Below, in pieces: positions 20,936 to 30,819 of a stretch of 64,000 nt of DNA (position 1 is its first letter; the number at the start of each line of letters is the position of its first letter). The stretch spans positions 9,392,082-9,456,081 of the forward strand of contig NC_067207.1 of the NCBI RefSeq assembly GCF_026262505.1. The letters are read 5' to 3'. Both the position numbers and the translations under genes were made by a program. The stretch is from Trichomonas vaginalis G3. Its lineage: Eukaryota > Parabasalia > Trichomonadida > Trichomonadidae. The notes beneath the pieces are model-generated. The model did no database searches. It was not told where the DNA came from and was given only the letters and a program-made list of their open reading frames with translations.

Positions 20936-23539
20936 TTACAATGTTTTTGATGTAAATTGTTGTTCTTTTTGTAATTCCTCAGTTGATGTTTCATTATTTT
21001 CCTTTTTCTTGAAGAAATGAACGGCAAAAATAACAAGAGCTGTTGCAGCAGCATGAATAGCAATTGGAGTTACATATGCAGATAAGTCTGGGTTTCCTCC
21101 AACATATGTTTTGAAATCATATGCATTATTTTTAAAAAATGTTTTGCTGTCATATTCAACGAATATTGAACTATTAGTGTAATCGCAGTAGTTTTTCTCT
21201 TGGTATTTAATAGGTATTGAAAAATTCCTTTTTGGAAGTCTTGGTGGCTCCTTTAGATAACTTCTAAATGGATAAATAATTGAAGAACATTCTCTTGATG
21301 TGTTCATCATTGATATAGAGAGAACTCCTCTTTTAATATCACCTAATTTTGTGAAATCCACAAAAAATGATCCATTATTCACATGTGAAAATGCGTAAAC
21401 AGAATTCCATTTGTGCAAATCATATAAAGTTAGTTGAATAAACTGTGTCTTTCCATGTTCTGGCAACTTATCTTCATGAAAAGAATAATTAAATTCAACT
21501 GTTGAATTTATATAACTATGATAATTTTCTACACCTATCAATCCAACTTTGTATGGATTTATCAAATTAAACTTTTCTGTTTCAACTGATTTGTTTGAAA
21601 AGATATTTCTCACACCCATAACTATTTCTGTGTTATTTTTAAGAATACATGGTGGAACAAATGAATAAGTGATTGTCTGGTTCTGATCATCACCTTTTGT
21701 GAAATTAATTCGCTTTGGTCGGAGATCATAAATTCGATTTGTTGTACTTTCATTGACAACATTACGTAAATAGTAGGAAAGGTATACAGTGCTTGTACCA
21801 TTTATGTTTTCTGGATAAAGTTGGCCAAGATCTTGTAAATTAAAAGTGACATTTTGTAATTTCATGCAAACTCTTGATTCATTGTCTGTAAAATAGACAC
21901 TTTGAGTGTTATCATGAACATATGGCTTCTGTGTTAAGTGTTCTTGATGGTTATGTTCTGTCAAATTTTTGGAATTTGTTGATCCTGTAAAATTCAACTT
22001 CATTCCCCAAATTGAGTCCAGCGGTACATAGTTCCAATGCTTCATATATACATTCCATTCTCCTTTTGGTGTTTCACCGAAAAATTCTCGACTTAATATT
22101 ACAAATTCCATTTTTGGAAGAGGATCAAGTTGAATACCTTTTTGTTCACCCATACCTCCTTGTCTGATATGAGCTACTGTTCCGCTTGGACTCTTAATTC
22201 GAATATGGACATCGGAAAAAGTATAATTCATCAAATAAAATGAGAATTGTACTGTTTCAACCCTCTGCATCTCAGTACTAGTATAATTAAATACATAAAG
22301 CCTTTCTTTTTCTGTTGCAAACGTCATAAGTCTGTTATCTTCTTCATCTTTATTATTTACTAGATAAAGTGTATGTTTGACGAGATCTCCTTTAAGACTA
22401 TTAATTTCATTGAATATATTCTCATCGAGAAGCTTATCTAAGTTGATTCTTCCGTAGCCAAATGCAGGATTAAACATAACATGAGCGGTATTGTTAATCC
22501 ACAGAGGATGTTCATAATCAATAACTGTAGATGTTAATGCAACCATATATAGAACTGTTCTGTAATCGATTCTTGTGTGATTAAATTTCAATTTCATCTT
22601 AGCAACAGCAGCAGCAAAGATACTGGCGGCCATATTTGATCCATAGCCAGATCTATTTAAATCAGTCGTATAATTTGCGACAGTAATACTTGGATAAAAT
22701 CTGGATTTTCCAAAAGTCAACGTATCTTGTCCTCCAGATGTAACAACAGCAAGTAGACCTGATGACCATTGAGAATAGAAGGCACTTCCGCCTGTAACTG
22801 TGCTCGATCCGATTAAAAATGTCTGTGGAAGATAATTAAGAGTATAATGTTGGGAGTCCAATGGGAGCATGCCATCATCGCCGCCTCTGAATATAATGAT
22901 AGGACTTGAAATATTGGTTTTGTTGTTCTGAGCTTCAATAACCTTTTCGATTTCAATATCCCAATTGTCGTAACGGTAAAATGGATATAATTCCCTTTTC
23001 TCATATCGGAAAACACCACGTGGTGATGACATAATGATGATCTCAAAAGAATAATTGGTCTCATTAGATTCGAGTTTTGAGAAGTTGCCTAAGAAGTTTT
23101 CAACTTGGGTTTCCTCTGCTTTCTCCATCCAATAGTAGCTAAAATTGGAATTGTCGAACATAGAGAAATCTTTTGTTAAGGCTAAGGAGATGGAGCCCGT
23201 TCCTTCGAAAAAACTGGAGTTGCCAGATTTGTTTCCAGAGATAGTGATACCGATATCGCCTCCCTTAAAGTAGGTGCGATTTAATCTCGGATCATCGTCA
23301 TTAAAGCCTTCGCCAATGAACAAAAAATGAATTTTTGAAGCATCTTCCTGTTTGATTGGGCCCTTATTAGTTATTGAGTCCCAATTGCTATATGTAGCAT
23401 ATGGATTGAAAGTTAAATTGTGGTTAGAATTATCAAAGACATCTGTAAGAGGATAAATTGTCCGTACATGTTCACCAGAAATGGTTGGGTAATCCCATTC
23501 CGGTTCGATCCTATATTGTAAAAAGAAAATTAATTCCAT
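20936..23539 (-). CDS. Pseudo-furin surface glycoprotein, copy 2
   Basis: 867 residues from the ATG at 23539. The frame is open to 23593, but from a non-ATG codon. Domain order: short hydrophobic start (MELIFFLQ), RIEPEWDYP, furin-like catalytic fold, P-domain with SPSGT and REFFGETPKGEW, a long ectodomain unique to this family, a transmembrane helix near residues 820-840 and a charged tail of about 25 residues rich in Lys, Glu and Gln. Catalytic positions are degenerate: IGEGF replaces the Asp motif, FEGTGS replaces HGT, GSNMAAS replaces GTSxAxP, and the oxyanion segment reads GGDDG. Very many N-glycosylation sequons. It likely sits at the cell surface or in the secretory path as a non-catalytic binding protein. 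It lies between copy 1 and an inserted inverted-repeat element. Confidence 0.75.
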   Translation of the reverse strand: MELIFFLQYRIEPEWDYPTISGEHVRTIYPLTDVFDNSNHNLTFNPYATYSNWDSITNKGPIKQEDASKIHFLFIGEGFNDDDPRLNRTYFKGGDIGITISGNKSGNSSFFEGTGSISLALTKDFSMFDNSNFSYYWMEKAEETQVENFLGNFSKLESNETNYSFEIIIMSSPRGVFRYEKRELYPFYRYDNWDIEIEKVIEAQNNKTNISSPIIIFRGGDDGMLPLDSQHYTLNYLPQTFLIGSSTVTGGSAFYSQWSSGLLAVVTSGGQDTLTFGKSRFYPSITVANYTTDLNRSGYGSNMAASIFAAAVAKMKLKFNHTRIDYRTVLYMVALTSTVIDYEHPLWINNTAHVMFNPAFGYGRINLDKLLDENIFNEINSLKGDLVKHTLYLVNNKDEEDNRLMTFATEKERLYVFNYTSTEMQRVETVQFSFYLMNYTFSDVHIRIKSPSGTVAHIRQGGMGEQKGIQLDPLPKMEFVILSREFFGETPKGEWNVYMKHWNYVPLDSIWGMKLNFTGSTNSKNLTEHNHQEHLTQKPYVHDNTQSVYFTDNESRVCMKLQNVTFNLQDLGQLYPENINGTSTVYLSYYLRNVVNESTTNRIYDLRPKRINFTKGDDQNQTITYSFVPPCILKNNTEIVMGVRNIFSNKSVETEKFNLINPYKVGLIGVENYHSYINSTVEFNYSFHEDKLPEHGKTQFIQLTLYDLHKWNSVYAFSHVNNGSFFVDFTKLGDIKRGVLSISMMNTSRECSSIIYPFRSYLKEPPRLPKRNFSIPIKYQEKNYCDYTNSSIFVEYDSKTFFKNNAYDFKTYVGGNPDLSAYVTPIAIHAAATALVIFAVHFFKKKENNETSTEELQKEQQFTSKTL

Positions 23540-23733
23540 GTAAATATGATCATTTTTACTCAAAATTGAGAGAAAAAATGTAATCTTATTCAATTTAAAT
23601 ATGACCAGACAATATGATTTTTGCTTTTTGGATTATTATCACATGCATGATTCAATTTGCTTGCGACGAATAGGTATTCAAAAAGTTTATTTTTTGAATT
23701 TATAAGAAATTATTACAATGAAATGATCAATAA

Positions 23734-24989
23734 TGTTGTAAAAAGAAATTCATCAAAAGTGACACCTCAGAAAAGCTAAAATATTGAATTTTTGGAACTT
23801 TTGATAGAGAACGTTTTTAAATATTAATTAAAGTAAATGTATATTTTGTAAAGATTCTTTTTAATAAAAAAGTAAAATTTTGAAGAAGAACACAAAATCT
23901 TCTGAAAAATAATATCACATAAACTCATATTATTTTCTAATATATAACTATTTTATATAAAAATCAAATTCAATGATCTTAAAAGCGAAGGATAAACCTC
24001 AAAATTTACGAATATAATGAGTGGGAATATAATGCTTATCTATCATAAAACCATATGAAATATCAATTTTTGCTTTACGCCCAATTTTTGACGACAATTA
24101 GCAAAAAATGTTAAATGTTAACACTCAGTCCATTTGAATATGAAAAATAAAATTGACTTTGATTAAATGTTTTTATTTATCATGCAATTCTTCTTGCGAC
24201 CAAAGATTTGAATAAAAGTTCAAAAAATAAGATAGCTTAAAAAATAATATACGGTAGTGTTTACTAATAGATGAATAGTATATAAATTCTATTAAAATGG
24301 ATTTGATCCAAAAAAATATATAAAATTTGATCATAAATAAAATCGTTTTAAATTACTTCTTCATTTAAATTATAACAATTATTTTTGGTTTTATATTTTT
24401 TTGGATCAAATCCATTTTAATAGAATTTATATACTATTCATCTATTAGTAAACACTACCGTATATTATTTTTTAAGCTATCTTATTTTTTGAACTTTTAT
24501 TCAAATCTTTGGTCGCAAGAAGAATTGCATGATAAATAAAAACATTTAATCAAAGTCAATTTTATTTTTCATATTCAAATGGACTGAGTGTTAACATTTA
24601 ACATTTTTTGCTAATTGTCGTCAAAAATTGGGCGTAAAGCAAAAATTGATATTTCATATGGTTTTATGATAGATAAGCATTATATTCCCACTCATTATAT
24701 TCGTAAATTTTGAGGTTTATCCTTCGCTTTTAAGATCATTGAATTTGATTTTTATATAAAATAGTTATATATTAGAAAATAATATGAGTTTATGTGATAT
24801 TATTTTTCAGAAGATTTCATTCTATATGCCTATGAAAAGTACTCTCAAAACTAACTTTTTCCTAATTATAATTAAATCTAGAATATTGTATTATGCTTAG
24901 TATTATTTCATTTTTCTCATTCAATTTAGAATTTACAAATGTCAAAAAAATTGAGAGCTGTCACTTTTGCTGAATTTCTGTTTATTACA
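23734..24989 (+). mobile_element. Long inverted-repeat (foldback) element, copy 3
   Basis: 1,256 bp with a 4-bp target duplication ATAA (23730-23733 and 24990-24993). The outer ends are in the same orientation as copy 1. The central loop (about 24317-24395) is in the opposite orientation to that in copy 1. A variant shared by both arms (GCCCAATTTTTG and its complement, where the other copies read GCCTAATTTTTG) shows that the two arms of one copy are kept alike. It was inserted between two pseudo-furin genes. Confidence 0.9.
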
Positions 24990-24993
24990 ATAA

Positions 24994-25498
24994 TTGAAAG
25001 ATGTTTAAATTTCTAAATAAAATATTTGAAAAACCTTTATCAGCAATTCGACGAATTTTTGAAAAAGTGTGTTTGTCAGAATATGGATCAGATGACTCCC
25101 CCTCATGTATGCTAAATTGTTTTTATGTTGTTCTACAGACACTTTTATGTGTTAAAAACAATATTTGTCCAATCATCAAAGAAATATTGTTTAAATTATT
25201 TTTCTTATTAAAGAAAACGATGGTCAAAAGATAATGTATTATATTTTAAATCGTGTTTAAAGCAGAAATTCTTAATATAATAGAATCTGATATTCTTCTT
25301 CTTATAGAAATATCCGAAATCATTTCAAAAATCGAAAACTTTACAAAAAAAGATAGCTTTTTTTTACTTCAAAGAAGAAATCCGAAATATGTTTTTGAAG
25401 TTAGAGATCAGTGAGGTATTTAATTCTTTTTCTTATTTTAAGTTCCCTTTATTATTAAAGTCCTTGAACAATGTCTAAAATGCTTTAATATTTTTGAA
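24994..25498. other. Spacer downstream of pseudo-furin copy 3
   Basis: AT-rich. Holds a 77-residue plus-strand frame (25001-25234) of hydrophobic and basic composition that starts close to the edge of the inserted element. No homology is recognised, so it is not called as a gene. Confidence 0.4.
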
Positions 25499-28120
25499 TC
25501 AAATTACATTGTTTGGAATCAACTCTTGTTGAGTTTGTTTTTGTAGATCATCAGTAGAATAATCTGGATTTATTTTCTTCTTGAAGAATTTAGAAACAAA
25601 TACAACAAAGGCCGCTACAAACAGATGAAGAGCGATTGGCGTAATGTATGCTGTATCCTTTAGTCCATCTCCAATATATGTCTTGTAATCCTGAGCACTT
25701 TTGTTCAGAATAGTTCCGCTATGATACGCTTCGAATATAGAAGTATTTTGATAGTTGCAAGATTCATCCTCTTGATAAAGAATTTGAATCTTGAATGGCC
25801 TCTTCGGATCACGGCTTGGCCTTTTACCTACTAAATATCTTCTAAATGGATAAATAATTGAAGAACATTTTCGTGTTGTTGTCATCGCTGACAATGAAAG
25901 AATTCCTTTCTTAACATTTTTCTCTAATTTATTGAAATCAAAAACAAATGAGCCATTGTTGATGTGTGAAAAAGCGTAAATAGGTTTCCAATCCTTTAAA
26001 TCATATATTGACATCTGTATAAACTGTGGCTTTCCATGTTCTGGAAAATAATCTTCATGAAATGAATAATTAAACTCCATTGTTTCATTTGTATAAATTT
26101 CAAAACCACTTCTATTGATGATTCCAATATTATACTTATTGATTAAATTAAAAGGTTTTGTTTCAACTGATTTGTTTGAAAATACATTTCTTACTCCCAT
26201 AACTATTCTAGAGTTATTCTTAAGAATACATGGTGCAACAAATGAATAATTTATGATATTGTTTTTACTTGCAGTCCTGTTTATTTTCTTCGGTCTGAGA
26301 TCAAAGATTCGATTTGAAACTTTATTATTGATAACACTTTTGAGATAATATGATAAGTAAAGAATTTCGGAACCATTGATATTATCAGCAAATGAAATAC
26401 CAACATCATCCAAATTAAATGTGACTGTTTGTAATTCCATACATTGCCTTGGTGTATCATCTGGTTTATCATCAGCAAATTTGATGTTAACTTTGTTGTC
26501 ATGAATATATGGTTTCCTTGTAAGATTGCCTTGTTTAATATGATCAGTCAAACTTATTGAACTATCTGATCCTGTGAAAGACAATTTCATTCCCCAAATT
26601 CTATCTACTGGAATATAGTTCCAATGTTTGATATATACTGTCCAAGTTCCATCTGGTTTTTCTCCTAAAAATTCTCGACTTAAAATTGCAAATTCCATCT
26701 TAGGTAAAGTTTTGAAATCTTGAGCTCTTTGTTCACCTTTTTCTCCAGATCTGATGGTAGCAATAGTACCACTTGGACTTTTAATTCGAATGTGAAGATC
26801 TGAATTAAATAAATTTTGCAAGTAAAAAGTGAACATAACTGTTTCTACTCTAGTCATTTTAGTATTCTTTGGGAAAGTAAAGTTATATTCTGTATCATTT
26901 TCGCCTGCAAACCTAAGAAAAGTTTCATTAACTGAATATTTCAAACGAATTGTGTGTTCTACGAGATTTCCTTTCAGATCTTTAACTTCTTTGAATATGT
27001 TCTCATCTAAAAGCTTATCTAAGTTGATTCTTCCATAACCAAATGCAGGATTAAACTTTATCGAAGCCGTATTTTTAATCCACATAGGATGTTCATCATC
27101 AATAACTGTAGATGTTAATGCAACCATGTATAAAAGTGTTCTGTAATCAAAATCTGGATCATTAAATTTAATTTTCATCATAGCAACAACAGAAGCAAAT
27201 ATTCCTGCAGCCATGTTTGATCCATAACCTTGCCTGTTTTCCCCAGTGATTGAATCCGCCACATTTATACTTGGATAAAATCTAGATAATCCAAAAGTTA
27301 GTGTGTCAATGCCTCCAGCAGGAGCAACAGCAAGTAATCCTGATGACCATTGAGAATAGAAAGCGCTGCCTCCAGTTACGGCACTAGACCCGATTAAAAA
27401 AGTTTCGGGAAGATAATTCAAAGTATTGTATTGCGCATCCAATGGAATAACACCTTCATCACCCGCACTGAATATAATAATGGGATTGAGCTTCTTGTTT
27501 TCTTTAGTTTTGGTTTCAATAATTTTTCGAACTTCAGAATCCCAACGTTCGTACCGGTAAAACGGTAATAGTGATTGGTTTTCTTCCGTTTTAAAAACGC
27601 CGCGAGATGATGACATAACGATGATATCAAAATGATAATCTGTATTATTTCTTGTAAGAATGCCAAATTGATCTAAAAAATTATTAACCATTGTTTCATT
27701 TTCTTTGTCCATCCAAAAATAGCTAAAATTTGAATTAACAAGTTTTGAAAAGTCTTTGAGAAGGGTTATTGAGATTGATCCTGTTCCTTCATATAATCTC
27801 ATGGCATCTTTTAACTGTTCATCACTTATGTTTCCGATATCACTTTTATTATAATGATTTTTAGTAAAGTTCGTGTCGCTGAGATTAAAACCTTGACCAA
27901 TGTATAAGAATCGGATATTTGATGCATCTAATGGATATATTTCTTTGTTTTCAATTATAGAATCCCATTTATCATTTGGTTCATATGGATCAAAAGTTAA
28001 ACTTTCGCTATTATTATTATAAAATGCACCCTTAATGATATAAGTTGTATTTATGTATCCACTGTTAATCATTGGATATTCAGATTCTGGCTCTATTCGA
28101 AATAGTAAAAAGAAAAGCAT
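25499..28120 (-). CDS. Pseudo-furin surface glycoprotein, copy 3
   Basis: 873 residues from the ATG at 28120. The start MLFFLLF is a very short hydrophobic stretch followed by RIEPESEYP, so the signal peptide would be unusually short. The furin-like fold is recognisable from TFLIGSSAVTGGSAFYSQWSS and the following GYGSNMAAGIF, but the Ser of GTS is Asn, HGT is YEGTGS, the Asp motif is IGQGF and the oxyanion segment is AGDEG. A P-domain follows (SPSGT; REFLGEKPDGTW). Near the C-terminus there is a membrane helix (ALHLFVAAFVVFVSKFF) and a tail rich in Asp, Gln and Lys. It is closest to copy 4. Likely a non-enzymatic surface glycoprotein. Confidence 0.75.
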   Translation of the reverse strand: MLFFLLFRIEPESEYPMINSGYINTTYIIKGAFYNNNSESLTFDPYEPNDKWDSIIENKEIYPLDASNIRFLYIGQGFNLSDTNFTKNHYNKSDIGNISDEQLKDAMRLYEGTGSISITLLKDFSKLVNSNFSYFWMDKENETMVNNFLDQFGILTRNNTDYHFDIIVMSSSRGVFKTEENQSLLPFYRYERWDSEVRKIIETKTKENKKLNPIIIFSAGDEGVIPLDAQYNTLNYLPETFLIGSSAVTGGSAFYSQWSSGLLAVAPAGGIDTLTFGLSRFYPSINVADSITGENRQGYGSNMAAGIFASVVAMMKIKFNDPDFDYRTLLYMVALTSTVIDDEHPMWIKNTASIKFNPAFGYGRINLDKLLDENIFKEVKDLKGNLVEHTIRLKYSVNETFLRFAGENDTEYNFTFPKNTKMTRVETVMFTFYLQNLFNSDLHIRIKSPSGTIATIRSGEKGEQRAQDFKTLPKMEFAILSREFLGEKPDGTWTVYIKHWNYIPVDRIWGMKLSFTGSDSSISLTDHIKQGNLTRKPYIHDNKVNIKFADDKPDDTPRQCMELQTVTFNLDDVGISFADNINGSEILYLSYYLKSVINNKVSNRIFDLRPKKINRTASKNNIINYSFVAPCILKNNSRIVMGVRNVFSNKSVETKPFNLINKYNIGIINRSGFEIYTNETMEFNYSFHEDYFPEHGKPQFIQMSIYDLKDWKPIYAFSHINNGSFVFDFNKLEKNVKKGILSLSAMTTTRKCSSIIYPFRRYLVGKRPSRDPKRPFKIQILYQEDESCNYQNTSIFEAYHSGTILNKSAQDYKTYIGDGLKDTAYITPIALHLFVAAFVVFVSKFFKKKINPDYSTDDLQKQTQQELIPNNVI

Positions 28121-28626
28121 CACTAAAAATTGGGGAAAATCAGTTCAGAGGCTTTCAATTTTCAATGCTTCAATCAAAGGTTTTGCATTCAAATTTGATA
28201 TTACTTATGGTTGAAAAATATCTTATTATATAATTTTATACATTACAACATAATAAAGATGACGTCTGATATCTTAAGGTTATTTTTGAATATTATCTAT
28301 AGAAAAGCTTGATCAGAATGGAGAAATAATCATTTTTAGCTTCAAATAATCGATGAGCATTAAAATTAAATATGAATTTCCAAATTAAAATTTTGAATGA
28401 TTTACAATTTAACTTTCAAAATCATACTGTTAAGACATATTTAATGTGATTTTAACAAATAATTAAATTCTATGCATATTGTAAGTTCTTGCCTTATAAG
28501 AACAAAGATATTTGTACTGATTATATTCTGGATGTTATCCTTCTTGTAATTTACATGATACATGATAAATTTGTAGTTTATATTGAAACATTTATGTTTA
28601 TTAAACCGAGTTTCAACACTATATTT
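28121..28626. other. Non-coding spacer
   Basis: AT-rich region between pseudo-furin copy 3 and the downstream end of the unknown broken gene. No feature recognised. Confidence 0.4.
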
Positions 28627-30181
28627 TTATGGTATTAATAAATGAAAACTTCTCACAACTTTAAACATATGCAACAAAGCAACTATGTTATTTTCCATGG
28701 GATTGGATATTTTCATTGGTATGTTAATTAAAATATGGGCATATGCATCCGTATTTGATATGATTTCTGTGGAAGAAATCATTGTTTGGGATGCACGACT
28801 ATAACCTTTCAATCCCATGAATTCATAAGTCATTATATTTCTTGCTGTAACTTTTAAATCTAAACCTAATTTATATTCAAAAATACGATCTATCACTGCT
28901 TGATCTATAATATTTAAAACATACTCATAGTTTAAATCAATTTTTCTTACATACTTGTATTCATATGAACTTTCAGGAACTTTAATTCTTGTTCCATTTT
29001 GGTCTGTTACAGGATAACCATTTGCTATATAATCTATTGACACTTCTGAAATATTTGGTTGATTAGATATTCCATTTCCTGTCAAAAAATATTTCAAATG
29101 AAAATATCCATCACTTCCTTTATAAAATGTTTCTTTTGACGTCCTAGGTAAAATGATTCTAAAACTTTTCTTTTGTAATGTGGTTTCTGGAAGATCTCTC
29201 ATTTTATCTGCCTTATACATTATTTCATTGTATAAACGAACAACATCGTAAGGAACCTTTCCATTAGGATCGTTATCGTATTGACCGACTACGTAAGTAG
29301 AAAGTTTGAAATTTCCACCTAATGTCTGATTCTTAAAAATAAGGAAGTTTCCATATTTAATTGTATATAAATTAGATTGAGGATGGCCAAAATTATCATT
29401 GTATTGCTCTAATGTAATTCTAAGAACATATGGTGATATCATTGTATATTTTGAAGGATCAACTGCAATAATAGGAGTTCCATAACCTGATATGGTTCTT
29501 GTAATAGAAATATGAGAAAGCAACATATGAGGTTCTATACCCATATGTAATTCTTTAAAATCAATAATTGCAACATCTTCAGGGAGTTCATTATTAACAT
29601 CACTATATTCTCCCTTCAGATAGATTTCTTTTTCTGTCCCAACCCCAACATAATACACGTTGCAATCAAAATCTCTTGAAACTATACCACCGCCATGAAT
29701 CGTATTCCAAATCAATAATTGAGTTGCTAAATTACGTTTTCTAGCACCATCTATCAAATAATCAATACTGCCATTTAAACTTGGAGAATAACCATGGCAA
29801 CCCAAAAATCTTTCCTTTCTAATTTCATTTGAAACATAAAGAATTTTTTTTAGTTTCTCTTCAAATTTAGAATAATTTTTAACAGTTCCTGGAAAAGTTT
29901 CTCTAAGAGGAACACTTTTATAGTATGTTCCAAGCTGATAGGCAAATCCTTTATCAATACAATAGACATAAATTAGATTATAATAGTTATGTGCGCCTAT
30001 ATCAAAGCTTTCGGCCATTGGAACTAAACCGTCAAGACGGCCGCTTCCGATTGTTAGTAATGAACCATTCCCTGAATACCACACATAGTTATGGAATCTA
30101 TTTGAAAATACATCTATTGAATTAACAAAATGCCGATTATAATATAAACCAGTCGTAATCTGTTCCTAATTCAAAAATCAT
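28627..30181 (-). pseudogene. Unknown large protein gene with a disrupted 5' end
   Basis: An open frame of 485 codons (28627-30084) that starts only at a GTG. The same frame continues upstream without a Met to about 30170 (reading GLYYNRHFVNS), while a neighbouring frame supplies an ATG at 30181 followed by MIFELGTDYDWF. The simplest reading is one frameshift near 30150. The body is soluble-looking, with several N-X-S/T sites and mixed alpha/beta character; the end is moderately hydrophobic. It is not related to the pseudo-furins on either side and no family was recognised. It may be an extracellular protein that lost its start. A sequencing error would also explain it. Confidence 0.5.
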
Positions 30182-30819
30182 CTAGTGTGAAAAAAAAAAG
30201 TATTTTGTATGTCACGAGCAGTACTTTCATCATATTGGATAGCATTTATCTAAATTTTATATTAGCCTATAAATTATTTATGATATTTTTAAACATTTTT
30301 TTCGAATTTCAGCTTTAAATTAGATTTAATAAGAAAAATCTGAACCTGAAATCCGATATTTAGTATGAGATTTGATGTTTTAAAGTGAATTTGTTGATTT
30401 AAAACTTAGCCGAAGTTGCAATATAGAGTGAGGTAAATATTATCAAATATTTTAAAAAAAAATATTGAATTTGTGACAAATTTTGAGAGCTTTACAAAAT
30501 ATGATCACTAACCCTAAGTGAAATATGCAATACATGAAAAATTAACCATTCCTCTAAGCAGAGAATGAAATTTATTTATTGTTCGCAATATTCTGCGGTG
30601 AAAAAGTTCATTTTGTTAAGATTAATTTCAATTGAACAAACGGCAGTTTTTTAAAAACGCTCAAATTTTCAAAAAAAAAGCTAGCTGAAAAAATTGTAAA
30701 CATATTTCGGTTTTAAAACATATACAAAATGAGTTTGAGTCAGAGAAATAGCTCTGACTAACAACAAAGAAAACATGGATTAGGAAAATTTATCAAGACA
30801 AATCTTTCATTCGTTGGAG
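30182..30819. other. Non-coding spacer
   Basis: AT-rich, between the broken gene and pseudo-furin copy 4. No feature recognised. Confidence 0.4.

Noticed and set aside
24989-24996. Longer target duplications (6-7 bp) for the foldback element
   Set aside because: Aligning all complete copies fixes the left end at TGTTGTAAA, leaving exact 4-bp duplications; extra matching bases are chance.
25001-25234. 77-residue plus-strand gene
   Set aside because: Hydrophobic and basic composition only, abuts an inserted element, no homology or context.
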